Origin: Chamaecyparis obtusa
Lineage: Eukaryota; Streptophyta; Pinopsida; Cupressales; Cupressaceae
DNA: 64,000 nucleotides
Assembly: GCA_027943335.1 (NCBI GenBank)
Contig: BSBK01006347.1
Span: 310,001-374,000 of the forward strand
Direction of reading: 5' to 3'
Of this stretch, positions 24,090-35,957 are shown in pieces (position 1 is the stretch's first letter; each line of letters begins with the position of its first letter). The translations under genes were made by a program, and so were the position numbers. The notes under the pieces are model-generated. The model ran no database searches. It saw only the letters and a program-made list of their open reading frames with translations, and was not told the DNA's origin.

Positions 24090-25375
24090 ACACTCACCCG
24101 CTTACAAGAACATTGATTCATTATGGTGTGCATCTTGGTTGGTCCTCAGTCCCCTTGGTACCATGACATTCATGCTTATCTAAAAAATGGTATCATATCC
24201 CCCCACTTCACCAACACCCAAAACTAGAACCTCATTTGCAGAGCACACCGCTACACTCTTATAGACAACACCCTATATCTTTGTGGATATCATAACATAC
24301 TATCTAGGTGTTTAGACTTGAATGATGCCACCTAGGCTTTACAAGAGGTTCACACTAGAATCTACAGTGTCCACATGCATGGTATGGTCTTAGAAAAGTA
24401 GCTTCTTAGAGTAGGGTACTATTTTCCCACAATGGAACATGATGGTTGTGAATTTGTACAAAAATACCTACCATGTTAGTAGAATGCTAATTTGATTCAT
24501 GCCTCAATATAATAATTGCATCCCATTTAACCACCATGGCCTTTCTCATGTTGGGGCTTTGACCTCATTGGTGAGATAACTCCCCTTTCCTTGGATGGAC
24601 ATAAGTATATCATCACCGCTAAAAAATATTTTATGAAATGGGTTGAATAAATTTTTCTCACCCTTACTATCAGTATCCAAATATCTAAATTCATCCCCTA
24701 CTACATCATCTACCACTTTGGCATCCCCTCCACCATCTTCATAGATCATGGAATGCCATTTTAAAACCAACACATGAAAGATCTATCTAACCAATTCTGC
24801 ATCCATCATCACTTCTCCAATCCATATTTTCCCCAAGGGAATGACCAAGTTGATGCAACAAACAAAACCATCCTAAAAATCCTCAAAAAGGTTTTCAATG
24901 ATTCTAGTCATGTATGGCACCCCCAAATAGATCTTGCCCTCTGGGCATATCACACTTCTTTCTACACTCCGATAGGCACCACCCCATACTCTCTAGTATA
25001 TGATGTTAAATCCATCTTACCAATTGAGGTAGATTTACCTTCACTACACATGTCCCGAAGGAACTATATCAATAATGAATATTACCACATAGAATACCTC
25101 ACACAATTGGACCTGTTAGATGAGAAGAGGAAGAAAACATACAATCATCTGGTTGTCTACCAAAACCAAATTAAGAGAAGCTACCAAAAAAAGGTCCACT
25201 CAAGATAGTTCTAGGTAGGGGACATGGTCCTTAAGGAGAATCAAAATGTACAAGAAGATCAAGAAACTGAAGGATAATTTTGGCTTAGGAACATACCAAT
25301 TGTCAACACCTGAAGGGGAAACTTTGATTGATCCCATCAACGTCATTCATTTGAATAATTTATATGCCTAAGCTA
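24090..25375 (+). pseudogene. Tat-type integrase
   Basis: Zinc-binding region (VHTRIYSVHMHGMVLEK, GYYFPTMEHD, CEFVQKYLPC), then the core with the first Asp in WGFDLIGEITPLSLDGHKY, a region around 24725 (FGIPSTIFIDHGMPF) holding the second Asp, and the Glu position altered in FPQGNDQVDATNKTILK. The C-terminal segment (TTPYSLVYDVKSILPIEVDL; IKRSYQKKVHS) is in the longest open part, 24774-25208. Stops and frame changes occur throughout. Downstream starts a non-coding tail shared in style with the nested element at 26338-37665. Confidence 0.88.
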
Positions 25376-25467
25376 TGGAATTAATTCAATGTATCTAAAA
25401 ATATCCATAAAAAGTGAAAAATGTCCTGAAAATTTCATTATATTGGTGAAAACCTGGTAAATAGGCG

Positions 25468-25811
25468 CCTTGATGATAATTAAAAAAAGTAAACAAATGC
25501 ATAAAAGTGAAAAAAAATAAAGAAAGATAAAAAATAGAATAAAAGTAAAGAGAAACAATCATCCAATGGTGAAAACTTGGCAACCAAGCACCTTGGGAAA
25601 CTGTGTTGATGATAACCTAGAAATGGGTACCATACATAACCTTGATGATAATTAAAAAAAGTAAACAAATGCATAAAAGTGAAAAAAAATAAAGAAAGAT
25701 AAAAAATAGAATAAAATTAAAGAGAAACAATCATCCAATGGTGAAAACTTGGCAACCAAGCACCTTGGGCAACTATGTTGATGATAACCTAGAAATGGGT
25801 ACCATACATAA
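25468..25811 (+). repeat. 172-bp tandem duplication
   Basis: Two adjacent copies, 25468-25639 and 25640-25811, identical except for a few bases. Each contains an A-rich block and variants of the motif AACCTGGTAAATAGGCGCCT. It lies in the 3' non-coding tail of the Tat-type remnant. Confidence 0.92.
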
Positions 25812-26337
25812 TGGACCGTACCATTATCTATCAAAATATCATCCCATCACAATCACAAATCCACCCACTATGTTCCCACCAAATTTCTTATCGCAAACCC
25901 ATACTCCCCAGGTGTTCCATTATCATACAAACAAATTGAGAGTTGAATTACAATCCAACATCTGGAGCTTACTATATATATTGGTTGTAAACCACATCCT
26001 ATCCTTGAATACAAATCTTTGTATATATCTATCACTTTTTGACCTATCTAAATTCTTGAGCTTTTGTAAATAACCACTATATATATCAATTGATCTAGTT
26101 GTACTATATCACTAGGTCTCATTGTACATATCCTCTCCTATCTTGCAAAAATATGGTCAGTTGCATTGTCTCACCAAGCCTCGTACTTTAGCAGGTACCT
26201 TAGCATAAATCTCAATTATGTGGTTATCATAGAGTCATCTTTTTCCATCAATACAAAAATTTGTAGCCAATCCCATCATTGTGTCCTTGTAGGATGCATC
26301 CTTCGTCATGTATGACCTAATACCACCATCTTTCATC
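25812..26337 (+). other. 3' tail of the Tat-type remnant, up to the nested insertion
   Basis: Non-coding; no domain seen. It is cut by the insertion at 26338 and would resume at 37671. No 3' LTR matching 21102-22264 was found beyond that point. Confidence 0.5.
26333..26337. repeat. Target-site duplication of nested Tat-type element, left copy
   Basis: TCATC directly before the 5' LTR; the same five bases follow the 3' LTR at 37666-37670. Confidence 0.85.
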
Positions 26338-27425
26338 TGTAATACCCCAAAATTGGCACCTTGCAACCCTAACCAATTTTGTTGCATTTAGTCTCATTCT
26401 ATAAACTTTGTGAATCATCAAAGTCCTATTGTACTAGGCAATTCTATCTTCCTAAATTGACCCTAGTTGACTTAGTGTCAAATGCAGAAAACCCTAAATC
26501 TGCATTAATCACATGCTATATTTAATTCCTAAATATCAACTATAATTGGCTAAATAAACCCTATGATTGATTAATTTAATTATAAATTCCTAGCACTTTA
26601 ATTAAATTAAATTCACCCTCTTTAGCTAAAACACATAAAAATGAATTAAATAATATTTGGTTTTTAAATAAATATCCTCATTTCAATAATTGAATTTAAT
26701 TATTCAAATAATAGAGAAAGTTCATTTATGAGGTCATATTATATTTATTTAATCAAATATTCTCTACAAATCCTCACCCTAGTTTAGAAAAGGAAACTTT
26801 GAGTTAACTGAAAATCCAAAAGTGCAACAAGCTAGTTAACTGCTCCACTCACTCAAAAGGAAAACATTTGACTGTCTCTCTACAGGAAACTTACAATTCC
26901 AAACTGAGATTCCTTTCAATCTGTACCATTCATCCCATTCAATCTCGACCGTCGATTGATTCCAAGATTCTATAAAAGAACTCTCTCATTCTTCATTCAT
27001 GGGATGCAACTTTTGAGTATCAAATCTCTGTCGAATTATTACCTCAAGTTGTTTGCATTCAAGCTTTAGCTAATCTCATTTGCATGCTGGATTAATATCA
27101 TTTTAGATTAATAATACATCTTAGTTTATCTTAATTGTTCTTAGGTTAATCTCATCTTTGATTTTCTAGATTAATCTTGCACTCTCATTCTAGGGTAATT
27201 GCATTTTACTTTCTAGTTAAATCCTCCATTCTAGTGCTAGTTTATGGTTGTTGGACTCTCGATTCTGAGAGCTACTCAAAAACCCTACTTAGATAGGAGG
27301 CAATAGGTTGAATCATCTAGGCATGTAGGATGAATGATCCCACATTCATTCTTGTATGTGATTAATGAGTAATGACTATGTTGAAGTGTATTGGCTAAGT
27401 TAGAGGCCCACATTTAGTATATACA
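26338..27425 (+). repeat. 5' LTR of nested Tat-type element
   Basis: 1088 bp, TGTAATACCCC...TATACA, matching 36578-37665 at about 96% in the part compared. A TCTATAAAAGAACTCTC segment near 26970 is a good TATA-box candidate for the LTR promoter and is conserved in the other LTR. Confidence 0.94.
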
Positions 27426-27429
27426 TTTC

Positions 27430-27447
27430 TAGCGCCCACCGTGGGGT
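27430..27447 (+). other. Primer-site region of nested Tat-type element
   Basis: TAGCGCCCACCGTGGGGT, four bases after the 5' LTR. The GCGCCCACCGTGGGG block is common next to plant gypsy 5' LTRs. I do not assign the tRNA. Confidence 0.65.
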
Positions 27448-29751
27448 AGGAAATTCAATTTATGGCCTCATTTTTTTATTTTATTTTTGTCAAATTTCAT
27501 ACTTTATCTGTACGTCTCTTCTGCAGATTCTTGCGTAAAGTTCCATGCTATATCACATGAAGTTGTTCTTGTATTAGCATTTACTCACGTGATAAAGGCA
27601 CTCTCTCACGTAAAGCCATGCATTTGCTCACGCGAGCTTTGACACCAAAGATATCTAATTTATAGTTTTGTACTTTTTGTTCTCTACTGATTGTTATTTT
27701 TTTGTTTGCTGTGACTTCTTGGTATTATTTTCTAATATAGCTAAATAGTGGGTTGTAGGATGTATGCCAAAGGCTCCTTAAAAATATGGTTGTTCAAACT
27801 TACTGACTATTTGATTATAGGATGCTTGTCAAAGATCACCCATCAAAGTACTTCAAACCCACTCAAACATTTTGTCTTCTTTCATGTTTTCTTTACATAG
27901 TCTAATTAGGGCCTTGTTAAAATCTCTTAAGGGTCTTGATAGTAGAATAGGGTATTAGGCTCTTCATTACATGGAAGTGATGACCATGAATGAATCTGAG
28001 ACCCAGATGCTGCTAGAAGGATAGATACCTGGGGGAGCAAGGAAAGGTAACAAATTGATTTACTCATCCACTAGTGAGGGGATTATGCTCTTCTCTCTTT
28101 GAGACAATTAGAAACCTAGAAGCTCTTGGATTTGTTGAGAGAGGAGTTAGCTTGGTGATAAACTTGTTTGGTGTGTTTGGGTAAGGTGCAAAGGTAGAGG
28201 TTTATGCTCTTCTCTCTTTGAGAGAATCAAAAACTTTGACCCTTGAATCTGAACCAAGTCCGAGTCACCTTTAGCGGGCCTACCAGAAGTTGAAACTCTG
28301 GGAATGACCCAAGTGGGTACACACCTTTTACCGGTGATTCCACCCCACTATAATAAATTTGATTTGTTGAGCGATAGAATCCAAAGCCATGTTAATTTCT
28401 TTCTCTTGATCCATGATGTCAAACATCTTTAGAAAGCCCTATCTGTTGTATTGAGTGGCGCCGCTCCCAGCCCTGCTTTCCAAGGGTGTACACTTTCAGG
28501 TGTCAGTGTGGCTAAGAGGCCATAGCCTTTCTTGTAAGGGAATCATAGATTAATGTGAATAGAAGCCTATTAAACATTCTTTTAGTTAGTTTCCTACTCG
28601 ATTCATCTCTAAAAGGGGACATAATCTTTGCGCAGGGAGAGGGAATAAATATCTCCCGTAGATTCTCACCATAGGCATGCACTTGGACATTTGAAGGTAG
28701 TATATGACACTAGCCCCTGCTTCAAGAGTAACCTTTGAACATATATTACTAAGTCCTTGGAAACACCAAAAACATGAGCACCCTCTAGGGGGTGATATAG
28801 TTGTGTGAGGTGAATGCATGCGCATAAGTTGTGAGGCATGAATTTTCTCTTCTCTACCATTTTTTTTAGGGATAACTGAGTGTTTTTTTTTAGTCTTAAA
28901 ATGTCCAACATGTTCAAATATGTCAAGACTCCCATGATTATCCCAAGCTTCTTTGTCCTCAATGGAATTATTTTCGACTACTGATTGTTTCACAACTTCT
29001 TGCTAGTCCAAAACTTTGTGCTTGTTAATGATTGATTCCACGTATTCAAATTGATATTTTTCGATCCAAAACTATCCTAAATTAGTCTATAAACTGAGCA
29101 TTCTTTTAGAGAGAAGCCCAAGTTGTGTCTCATAACCTATTTCTATCTTGAAAGATGATCCAGACCATCTGATTCTATATTTACTTGCCTGTCTAGTTGC
29201 ATAACTTTACGCAAGATTTTGGCTATCTATGCACTTCTCTGCATGAGATTCTACATTTTCATGCAAAGTTTTTCCAAAGCTCTATGAGGAACCCTATCAT
29301 TTTCTAGTTTGATCCTGCACTTCTTCGAGCGAACCTACCATATCTTCATGTGAGCCTGGCATATCTTTGTGCGGGACTTCATTTTCTCACACGAAACTAT
29401 TCCACTTTTGTTAGGACATCAAGCTATTTCCCATCTTCCTATTATCTTTCTGCCTAGTAAGGTTTTTGTTTGGGGTTTGTCTGCATGTCTTCTTTCCCAT
29501 ACACAGTCTGAAACTAGACATCTTGGGCTGATAACTACATGATGATCGCTTGAAATTACCTTGTCTCTCTACTATTTACTCATCCTACTATGTTATCATA
29601 CCTTGCAAAATGATTGTCATCTCTCGGCTATTGTAGTCTTACTCTCGATGACTCATGTTGGGTATATTTCACCTTTGTCACTCTTTGCACTTATCTTGAG
29701 ACATAGTTCCAAGTGTAGTCCTAGTTCACCCTTGTTACACAATCTTTATCT
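27448..29751 (+). other. Long leader of nested Tat-type element
   Basis: About 2.3 kb without a frame I recognise on the plus strand. A minus-strand frame at 28586-28993 (135 codons) has no known domain and is probably chance. Confidence 0.5.
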
Positions 29752-31135
29752 ATGACTGTTGCAACTCGAAGTGGCAATGCATTCCCTTTACATCTTACTA
29801 GATGAGGTAGAGGTAGACCTCATAATCGAGGAAGAGGCTATTCCAAACTTGTCACGTAATCTAAGTGTTGTAGAGGATCTTCACATTGCTCCTCGTCAGC
29901 TACGTCAAAAGAGGGGCCATCTCGGTCTCCCTCTCCTATCATTCAACCTTACATCAGGCATATGTTCCAAAATTCCTTTGATCATGTCTATACATGCTAC
30001 ACACTTACACACTAGCAAGATGGTAGACTCCAGTCCTACCTAGGAAGATCTCACCCAAACTACTACTGATCCTGTTTGGGGATCCTTAGTTGATATCTCC
30101 CACATCTTGAATATGTCTTGAGGTATGCCTATTCTACACTACTCCACTACTTCTACTAAACAAGCTCCTACTACTAATAATACTCCTCTTATAACAGATG
30201 ACAATGATGAAGAAAATATACCTCCTACAATGTCTCTAACTAACTACATCAGGTAGTATCGCAACATCAAGACAAATTCAAAGGAAGATGAGTGGGATTC
30301 CTTATTTGATGCTACTACTACAATACAAGTTGATGTTATACACAGATATGCTTCTTTTACCAGCTTCGAAAGAGGAGAAAGTTCTAAATCTCAAGATCAA
30401 GAAATTGATGACGATCCTTTCCACCCTTCTGTGGAAATCATTCCTATAGCTCCTAGGCCATATACTTCAAGCTACACTTTAGCTTCTCTAGAAAATCATG
30501 GGTATATAAGACCCCATCTTGTCATAGATTCATGGAACATAGGAAGATCTAGAATTGAAATGGTTCCTATTCATGCACTCTTACCACTTGAAAAGGGACC
30601 TAGCTCTTAGAATTGACCATCTTGGTCGGACTCACATGATACTCCTCTAAACTTATTTGACTCTTCTAGGAAAAATTGCAATCAATAATGTTTTATGGAA
30701 GATAAATTTCTTGATCTATCTGATTCATTCATGAACGATGAGGATGATGCTGATATCTTTGCACTTGAGCCCATCCCATTGACCCTTCTCCCCTCTTCCT
30801 CCCTGAGATAAGTGGATCATCCACTTCCCATTCCACCTCTCCACCTAAACCAGTCATATCATCCTCATTCATCCATAAAACCTGAGTCTTTTGGAAGTAA
30901 CTTGAATTTGTCACAAAAAATAAAAATTCCACTCATATCTCAAGGTCACCATGTTCCATCTAATCGACATGTGACTAAAAAGAAAAAAGGTGGTATCCTA
31001 AAGACCACAAAGGTCTTCAAAGAGAAAAAAGACAACCAAAGAAAAACTGGATCTCAAAATCCATCTTACAAGAATTGCAATCAAAAGTGCCTCAAAGGAA
31101 ATAAAAAAATAAAAAGCTATGGATTCCCAAGCTAA
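29752..31135 (+). pseudogene. Gag-like frame of nested Tat-type element
   Basis: Starts with MTVATRSGNAFPLHLTR followed by an Arg/Gly-rich stretch (GRGRPHNRGRG). The MxTRSG beginning is familiar from Tat-type Gag proteins, but I cannot place the rest. After an early frame change a second frame runs about 460 codons from 29759 to 31135 with roughly seven stops. It holds acidic patches, Pro-rich segments and a Lys-rich C-terminus (VTKKKKGGILKTTKVFKEK). No Gag core or zinc knuckle is clear. It may be a Gag remnant or a lineage-specific ORF. Confidence 0.5.
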
Positions 31136-31140
31136 AAGAC

Positions 31141-31882
31141 TTGGATATCAAAGGAAAATCAAAGTTGGTATTCAAGCTTCCAAATTCTCATACTTCGCTC
31201 CATTTCACCATCCTTGCCTCTCATAATTTACACTCTTCAACCCATCTTGCCTTTCCCAAAGGTGCATATCAATATCTCCTCATCTCTAATGTAATGACTA
31301 AGAAAAATCTAGAATGTACTCTCCCTAAGCATTTAGAATGTGGGAAATCTGACAAAGAGTTAAGATGCATCCATGAGGATATTTATGGGTCTCACTTAAA
31401 TGGTCTTTCCTTGACTATGAACCTCTCGACAGTTGGACACTACAGGTTGGATCTCCTTATCACTCCTACAACATTGGTTTACGGAGTGGATGTTGTGCTA
31501 CTGATTGAGGTCAAGATTCCTACTTTACAAGTCTCTCTGAAAGGCCTCATCATTGATGATGATACCATAATATTTCAGCTATAAGAGCTGGAACTACTAG
31601 ATGAACATCAACAAGTGGCGTTCAATCAACTTTGAGCATATCAAAAGAGGATGTCCAAGAGCTACAACAAGAAAGTTAGACCATATGACTTCCAAGTGGG
31701 TGATCTCATCCTGAGAGAGAACTCCAAGAATTAGAAACAACGGATCTAGAAGGGAAAATTTGAGCCGAATTGGCTTGGTTTGTATATTGTTACTACAATG
31801 TTTGGGTATGGAGCCTATCAACTCTCTACTACTGAAGGAGAACAACTTAAGGAGTCGATCAACACTCTGTATTTGAAATGAT
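31141..31882 (+). pseudogene. Integrase remnant lacking the catalytic core
   Basis: The frame begins with sequence like the N-terminal zinc-binding domain of Tat integrase (RCIHEDIYGSHLNGLSLT, VGHY) and within a few residues passes into the C-terminal part (TPTTLVYGVDVVLLIEVKIP). Nothing of the DDE core lies between them, so several hundred bases were deleted in frame. After a stop at 31582 the match continues: LLDEHQQVAFNQL, KRMSKSYNKKVRPYDFQVGD, FEPNWLGLYIV. The frame ends near 31880. It cannot have integrase activity. Confidence 0.82.
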
Positions 31883-31939
31883 TCTACAACTAAGATATCT
31901 TTAGAATGCTCCATGTCATACTCAAGTTCTAAAAAATCC

Positions 31940-32165
31940 TAAAAATTGTAAAATGTCTTGAAAAAATCTATTATCCTAGTGAAAATCTGGTAAACAGGCA
32001 CCTTGATAATACACAAAAAAAAAGAAAAATACAAAAATACAAAAAAATTGAAAAAGAGAAAAAATGGCCATTGATGAAAACCTAGAAAATAGGTGTCATG
32101 GTAGAAAAAATAAATAAAGCTCTACCAAGAAGATGAAAACCTGGTAAATAGGCACCTCTTGGTCT
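31940..32165 (+). repeat. Short repeated motif block after integrase
   Basis: Three variants of the GAAAACCTGG-TAAATAGG-CACCT motif at about 31978, 32075 and 32132, separated by A-rich DNA. The same motif occurs after integrase in the older Tat remnant (25448-25800). Confidence 0.7.
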
Positions 32166-32362
32166 ACAATGCTATACCTATCACAACACCACTTGGCTCT
32201 GTATAGTTGCTCTTTTCTTTCCCACTTTCTTTCTTTAGTTTGCTTGCTCGTGCACTCTCTCTCAATTACCTTCGAGACTATGCTCAACTCTACATGGATT
32301 GAAACTCATCATACACTAGGGGAAACCTTCTTGCTCTAGGGGGCACTACCCTATTACTTTCA

Positions 32363-32580
32363 AGGATCTCTCTCTTACATCAATCACCGGTGGTTCTCAT
32401 TGCATCTGCCTACTGATGCCTATTTATCACTGAGATTTCTCTTCTTGAGGATCTCTCCTGCATAAATCACTAGTGGTTCTCACTGTGTTTGCCTACTGAT
32501 GCTTAGTTAGCCCTACAATCTCTCCTTGAGAATCTCTCTTGCATCAATCACCAGTGGTTCTCACTGCGTCTATCTACTTT
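32363..32580 (+). repeat. Tandem array of about 83-bp units
   Basis: Three units start at 32363, 32448 and 32529 (the last one partial). Each has AGGATCTCTC, then ATCAATCACC-GTGGTTCTCA, then GCCTACTGATGC. Divergence between units is moderate. Confidence 0.85.
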
Positions 32581-32599
32581 CGTCGTCCTGATGAGACTT

Positions 32600-34040
32600 T
32601 TCGCATACGACGTATACTTTTGATTTGACATCAATCTGCTTAAACTAAAACTGAATTTCAAACTCTCTGAGAAATGCTGAGCTTTTCTTTTATGTGCTTG
32701 TCTTTTCGCTTTATCATTCCTCCTCAAGCAACTCCATGATGTCTATCTTGACCAAGGGCTATGAAGGTTGGGGGCATGATCATTTTCTTTTCTTTTTTTT
32801 TGTTGGTTTAGTTCCAATGATCCAATGGATCCAATATAAAATGGGTGTCCACTCTGAGAGCCTCTATCTCATGTTAGATGGCCATGTTTACCTCGACTCC
32901 TTTTATATTGACACTTTGGTGAGGTTGGTTCTTCTCCTTTTCTGTTTGAGTGACTTCTTTCTGCTACAAGTGAAATCTCTATGCTCATCCTGTGAAGTGA
33001 ACATAAGGGTAACTGTGAGAATCCTAAATATACTTATCAATCACTTAGAAAAAGGAGGAACTCTCATGTTTCTGATCTTTTTTCATGCAAGAAACATTCA
33101 AGTCACCCTAGAAAATATGCTTTGGTACTTATGTTTACTTGCTAAATCAAAAGGAATAGGTGTTCTGGTCATTCTGGCTTCTTGTGCCTTAATGCTTACA
33201 CCCCATTCCGAAAAAAATAAGACTGATTTCATATTCACATTCTCATGATTGCAATGTTAGTGAGGGTTTTATGACATCCTATATCCATCCTATAATAAAA
33301 GCTTTGTGATGAGAATTATCTAATGGGTCCAACAACCAAGTCCTAGGGATTGCATCTAGCTTAGGCTTGCATTTTCACTTTAGACTTGCATAGCGAAAGT
33401 GTTTGATGCTCACTTCATTGTATTCTCCTAGATTTTTGCATTGAGGGTTCTCATCTCACATCCTAGCTTCATCATTACTACAAAAGTGTTCAATCCTCAC
33501 TCTCGATCTTCAAGAAAGTTCCTTTGGTTAGTACCAGTCATATATTGTGATATTTTGCATGAGATGATTAGTACCACATATATTGCATTTACATATTTCA
33601 TCCACAAAGTGCATTCTCATAAATCATCTGCATCTAGATCTACATCTACATCTACATCTACATCTACACATTCATCTACATGTGCATCCATCATAAGCAT
33701 AAATCAAAACATACATTGTATTTATTCATCTACCATCTATCATTGCATTTTACATTGCATACATACATAACAAGAAAACATGTGCATATCCATTTACATA
33801 TCCATATGTTACATACATTTTACATCTACTCATCTAATCATTTAGGATACATCTCATAAAACATAAGCATTTACAAAAATATATGACACATACAATGATA
33901 CCAAAAATTGAGCTCATATCTATATATCAAAGTGTTAGTATACACAAATGGTGCTACTCAAGCACAGTCTTTATCTCAAAGAATGGTATAATACATAGAT
34001 GCCTATGCATTAGATACAATATGATATTCAATCTATTGAA
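32600..34040 (+). other. Non-coding 3' region of nested Tat-type element
   Basis: A 184-codon plus frame at 32694-33248 is hydrophobic and Leu-rich without a family I recognise. An imperfect TCTACA microsatellite covers about 33630-33690. Confidence 0.5.
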
Positions 34041-35266
34041 TCAAATCAATGTCATCACAATATAACTCTGGCCTTCCCCACCTAAAGGAGGTGGAGGAGG
34101 TGGCATGTCCGATCAAGGAGGTGCCTGTGGAAGGGCTGCCTGTGGAACATTCAGAGCTCCTACATACTTAGAAAATATTGACACCTGCTCCACTACATCA
34201 TGTACCACACCGATATCCACTGCATAATAATATGATGCCTATGCAGCCTTGTATCGGGTCTCCACCCGAGCCCTCGCTAACTCCTCCCATAGCTACCTCA
34301 CCTCCTGGTCTCTATCCACCAGTCAGGCATCCCTGATAGAAACCTATATGTGGAGGTCACCTAACTGCCTCTACCTAGTCTACACCCTCTCTTAGCTCCT
34401 CCATAGAATCTCCTACAATTGTGATACTGCATCTCTAAGAATGAGACCCTACGCAGGCTAGTCCTACATCTCCTCATCACCACCCTGGACCTATGCCTCT
34501 ATCTTTGGTTTTTGTGGTGGTGGTTCATTTGTCCTTTATTGTGAGACTCTCTCTTGTGATCTTCTATTGCCAAAATTTGGTTCTATCCTCATACGCCATG
34601 CCAGGATGGAAATCTATGATGTCATCTACTGAGGTCCCTGCTGTTGAGCCCCTTGTTGTTGTGGTGGTGGCTGGGCTACCTATATGGTGCACCCATACCA
34701 ACCGGATCTGTATAACGGGGGAACAGATGAGTGACTAAGTACTCTTAGAATGCTGGTGTCATACTGCCATTCACCACCCCAGCCATGTAATCCCACTAAG
34801 ATGGTCCTAACCTTGCATCGATCATGGAGCATCCTAGATCTAATCTTTCACTCTAGCCCTTCTTCACCTCATTGATGAAGTGTGCATAGGAACAATACTC
34901 CTATGCAATATCCTATGGCTGGCCAAACTGTCGCAACACCTGTGTTAGTGGGAATCGCTCAATAACTGAGATACAGTGGCCAATCAATACCTGTGAGTAG
35001 AATAGATAACCCAGCTAAGCACTAGTGTCATCCCAGGCCTCTATGTCTCTCCATGGCTGCCATACTACAATGACCATATCATCAAGTTGTGCCCTCCATT
35101 GCTTTGTCTTACCCAGCATGAGCTAGGTCATCGATCCACCATACCTGTAAATGTATGGCTCCAAAGGTTGCCATGTATCATAAAAAACTGGCCTACATAT
35201 TAGGAGATTCTCCAGGCCCATACATGTAGTACAAAGACTCCTACCATTTTCGCTCAGAGCTCTCAT
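34041..35266 (-). pseudogene. Antisense ORF with plant-mobile-domain-like segment
   Basis: On the minus strand a frame starts at an ATG (MRALSENGRSL) and runs about 400 codons to a TGA, with one likely frameshift around 34680-34745 and many stops, mostly TAG where Gln fits. The N-terminal half has conserved-looking Trp-rich sequence (FYDTWQPLEPYIYRYGG, VVWQPWRDIEAWDD) and VIERFPLTQVLRQFG; RQFG-type motifs occur in plant mobile domain proteins. The C-terminal half is Gln/Pro-rich and then a likely coiled coil (ELARARVETRYKAA), ending PPPPPPLGG. Antisense additional ORFs between integrase and the 3' LTR are known in some Tat elements. The domain name is tentative; the function is unknown. Confidence 0.65.
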
Positions 35267-35316
35267 TTCACAAAAGTCAAAGGTTTCAAATGAATTGAAG
35301 ATGGCCCTTTTGGGCC

Positions 35317-35323
35317 TTATATA
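35317..35323 (-). promoter_or_regulatory. TATA-like box for the antisense ORF
   Basis: Minus strand reads CCTATATAAGGCCC, about 50 nt upstream of the ATG at 35266, which would give a short 5' UTR. An inverted repeat GGCCC-AAAA-GGGCC lies directly after it. Confidence 0.5.
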
Positions 35324-35326
35324 GGT

Positions 35327-35957
35327 TTTGACCTAATTTTCAAAAGTGCTCCGTTTTGCATGAAAATTTCACCCTTGGTTAAATCGACCACTCTGAATCC
35401 ATTTTCAGGATCTAAATTGAAATTTGACACCTCTATATAGCTCAAAATCATATTTTAAAATTTCTAGGACCAACGTAATCAGATTATTGTGCAGTCGACC
35501 TTTTGACGTCACTTTCTTGTCAGACTCATCTTACATCAGCATTTTCTCAGCATCTTCAACATTTTCATCACAAGTCAACTCTAGTCAACCTTTGTCAAAC
35601 TTGGTCAACTAGACCTCAGACTCACTCCAAATTGATTCCACATCTCCTAGGATCTTCCGTAATATGTTCTAAATGATTCTAAACATTTGATTCTATCTAT
35701 ATCTGTAACCTTTTATTGTCAATCATCTTTATGACATGTCATATTTCAATTTCTCTCCTGGGGGGGTAGGATGATTGCATCATTGAATCTCTAAATCAAT
35801 TCTTGAATCAATCTGATCTAAATCAAAAGTCCTCATTGCTAGGGGCATTTCATCACTTAGGGCATGTTCAATTTTTCATACCTCATGATCAAAATTAGAT
35901 GTTCCATGATCTTGAATCACTAGGGGCATCTCTGTGCCTTACATCTTGTCATCATAC
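35327..35957. other. Spacer upstream of the antisense ORF
   Basis: No coding frame of note. It contains a G-run (CTGGGGGGGTAGG) near 35760. It may include upstream promoter sequence of the antisense ORF. Confidence 0.4.

Noticed and set aside
25373..25834. Phe-rich minus frames repeated twice
   Set aside because: They are antisense to the A-rich 172-bp tandem duplication, and the repetition comes from that DNA.
28586..28993. 135-codon minus frame in the leader of the nested Tat element
   Set aside because: No domain, no second copy and no promoter-like box; left as part of the leader.
33441..33770. Ser/Thr-rich plus frame
   Set aside because: Driven by the TCTACA microsatellite.
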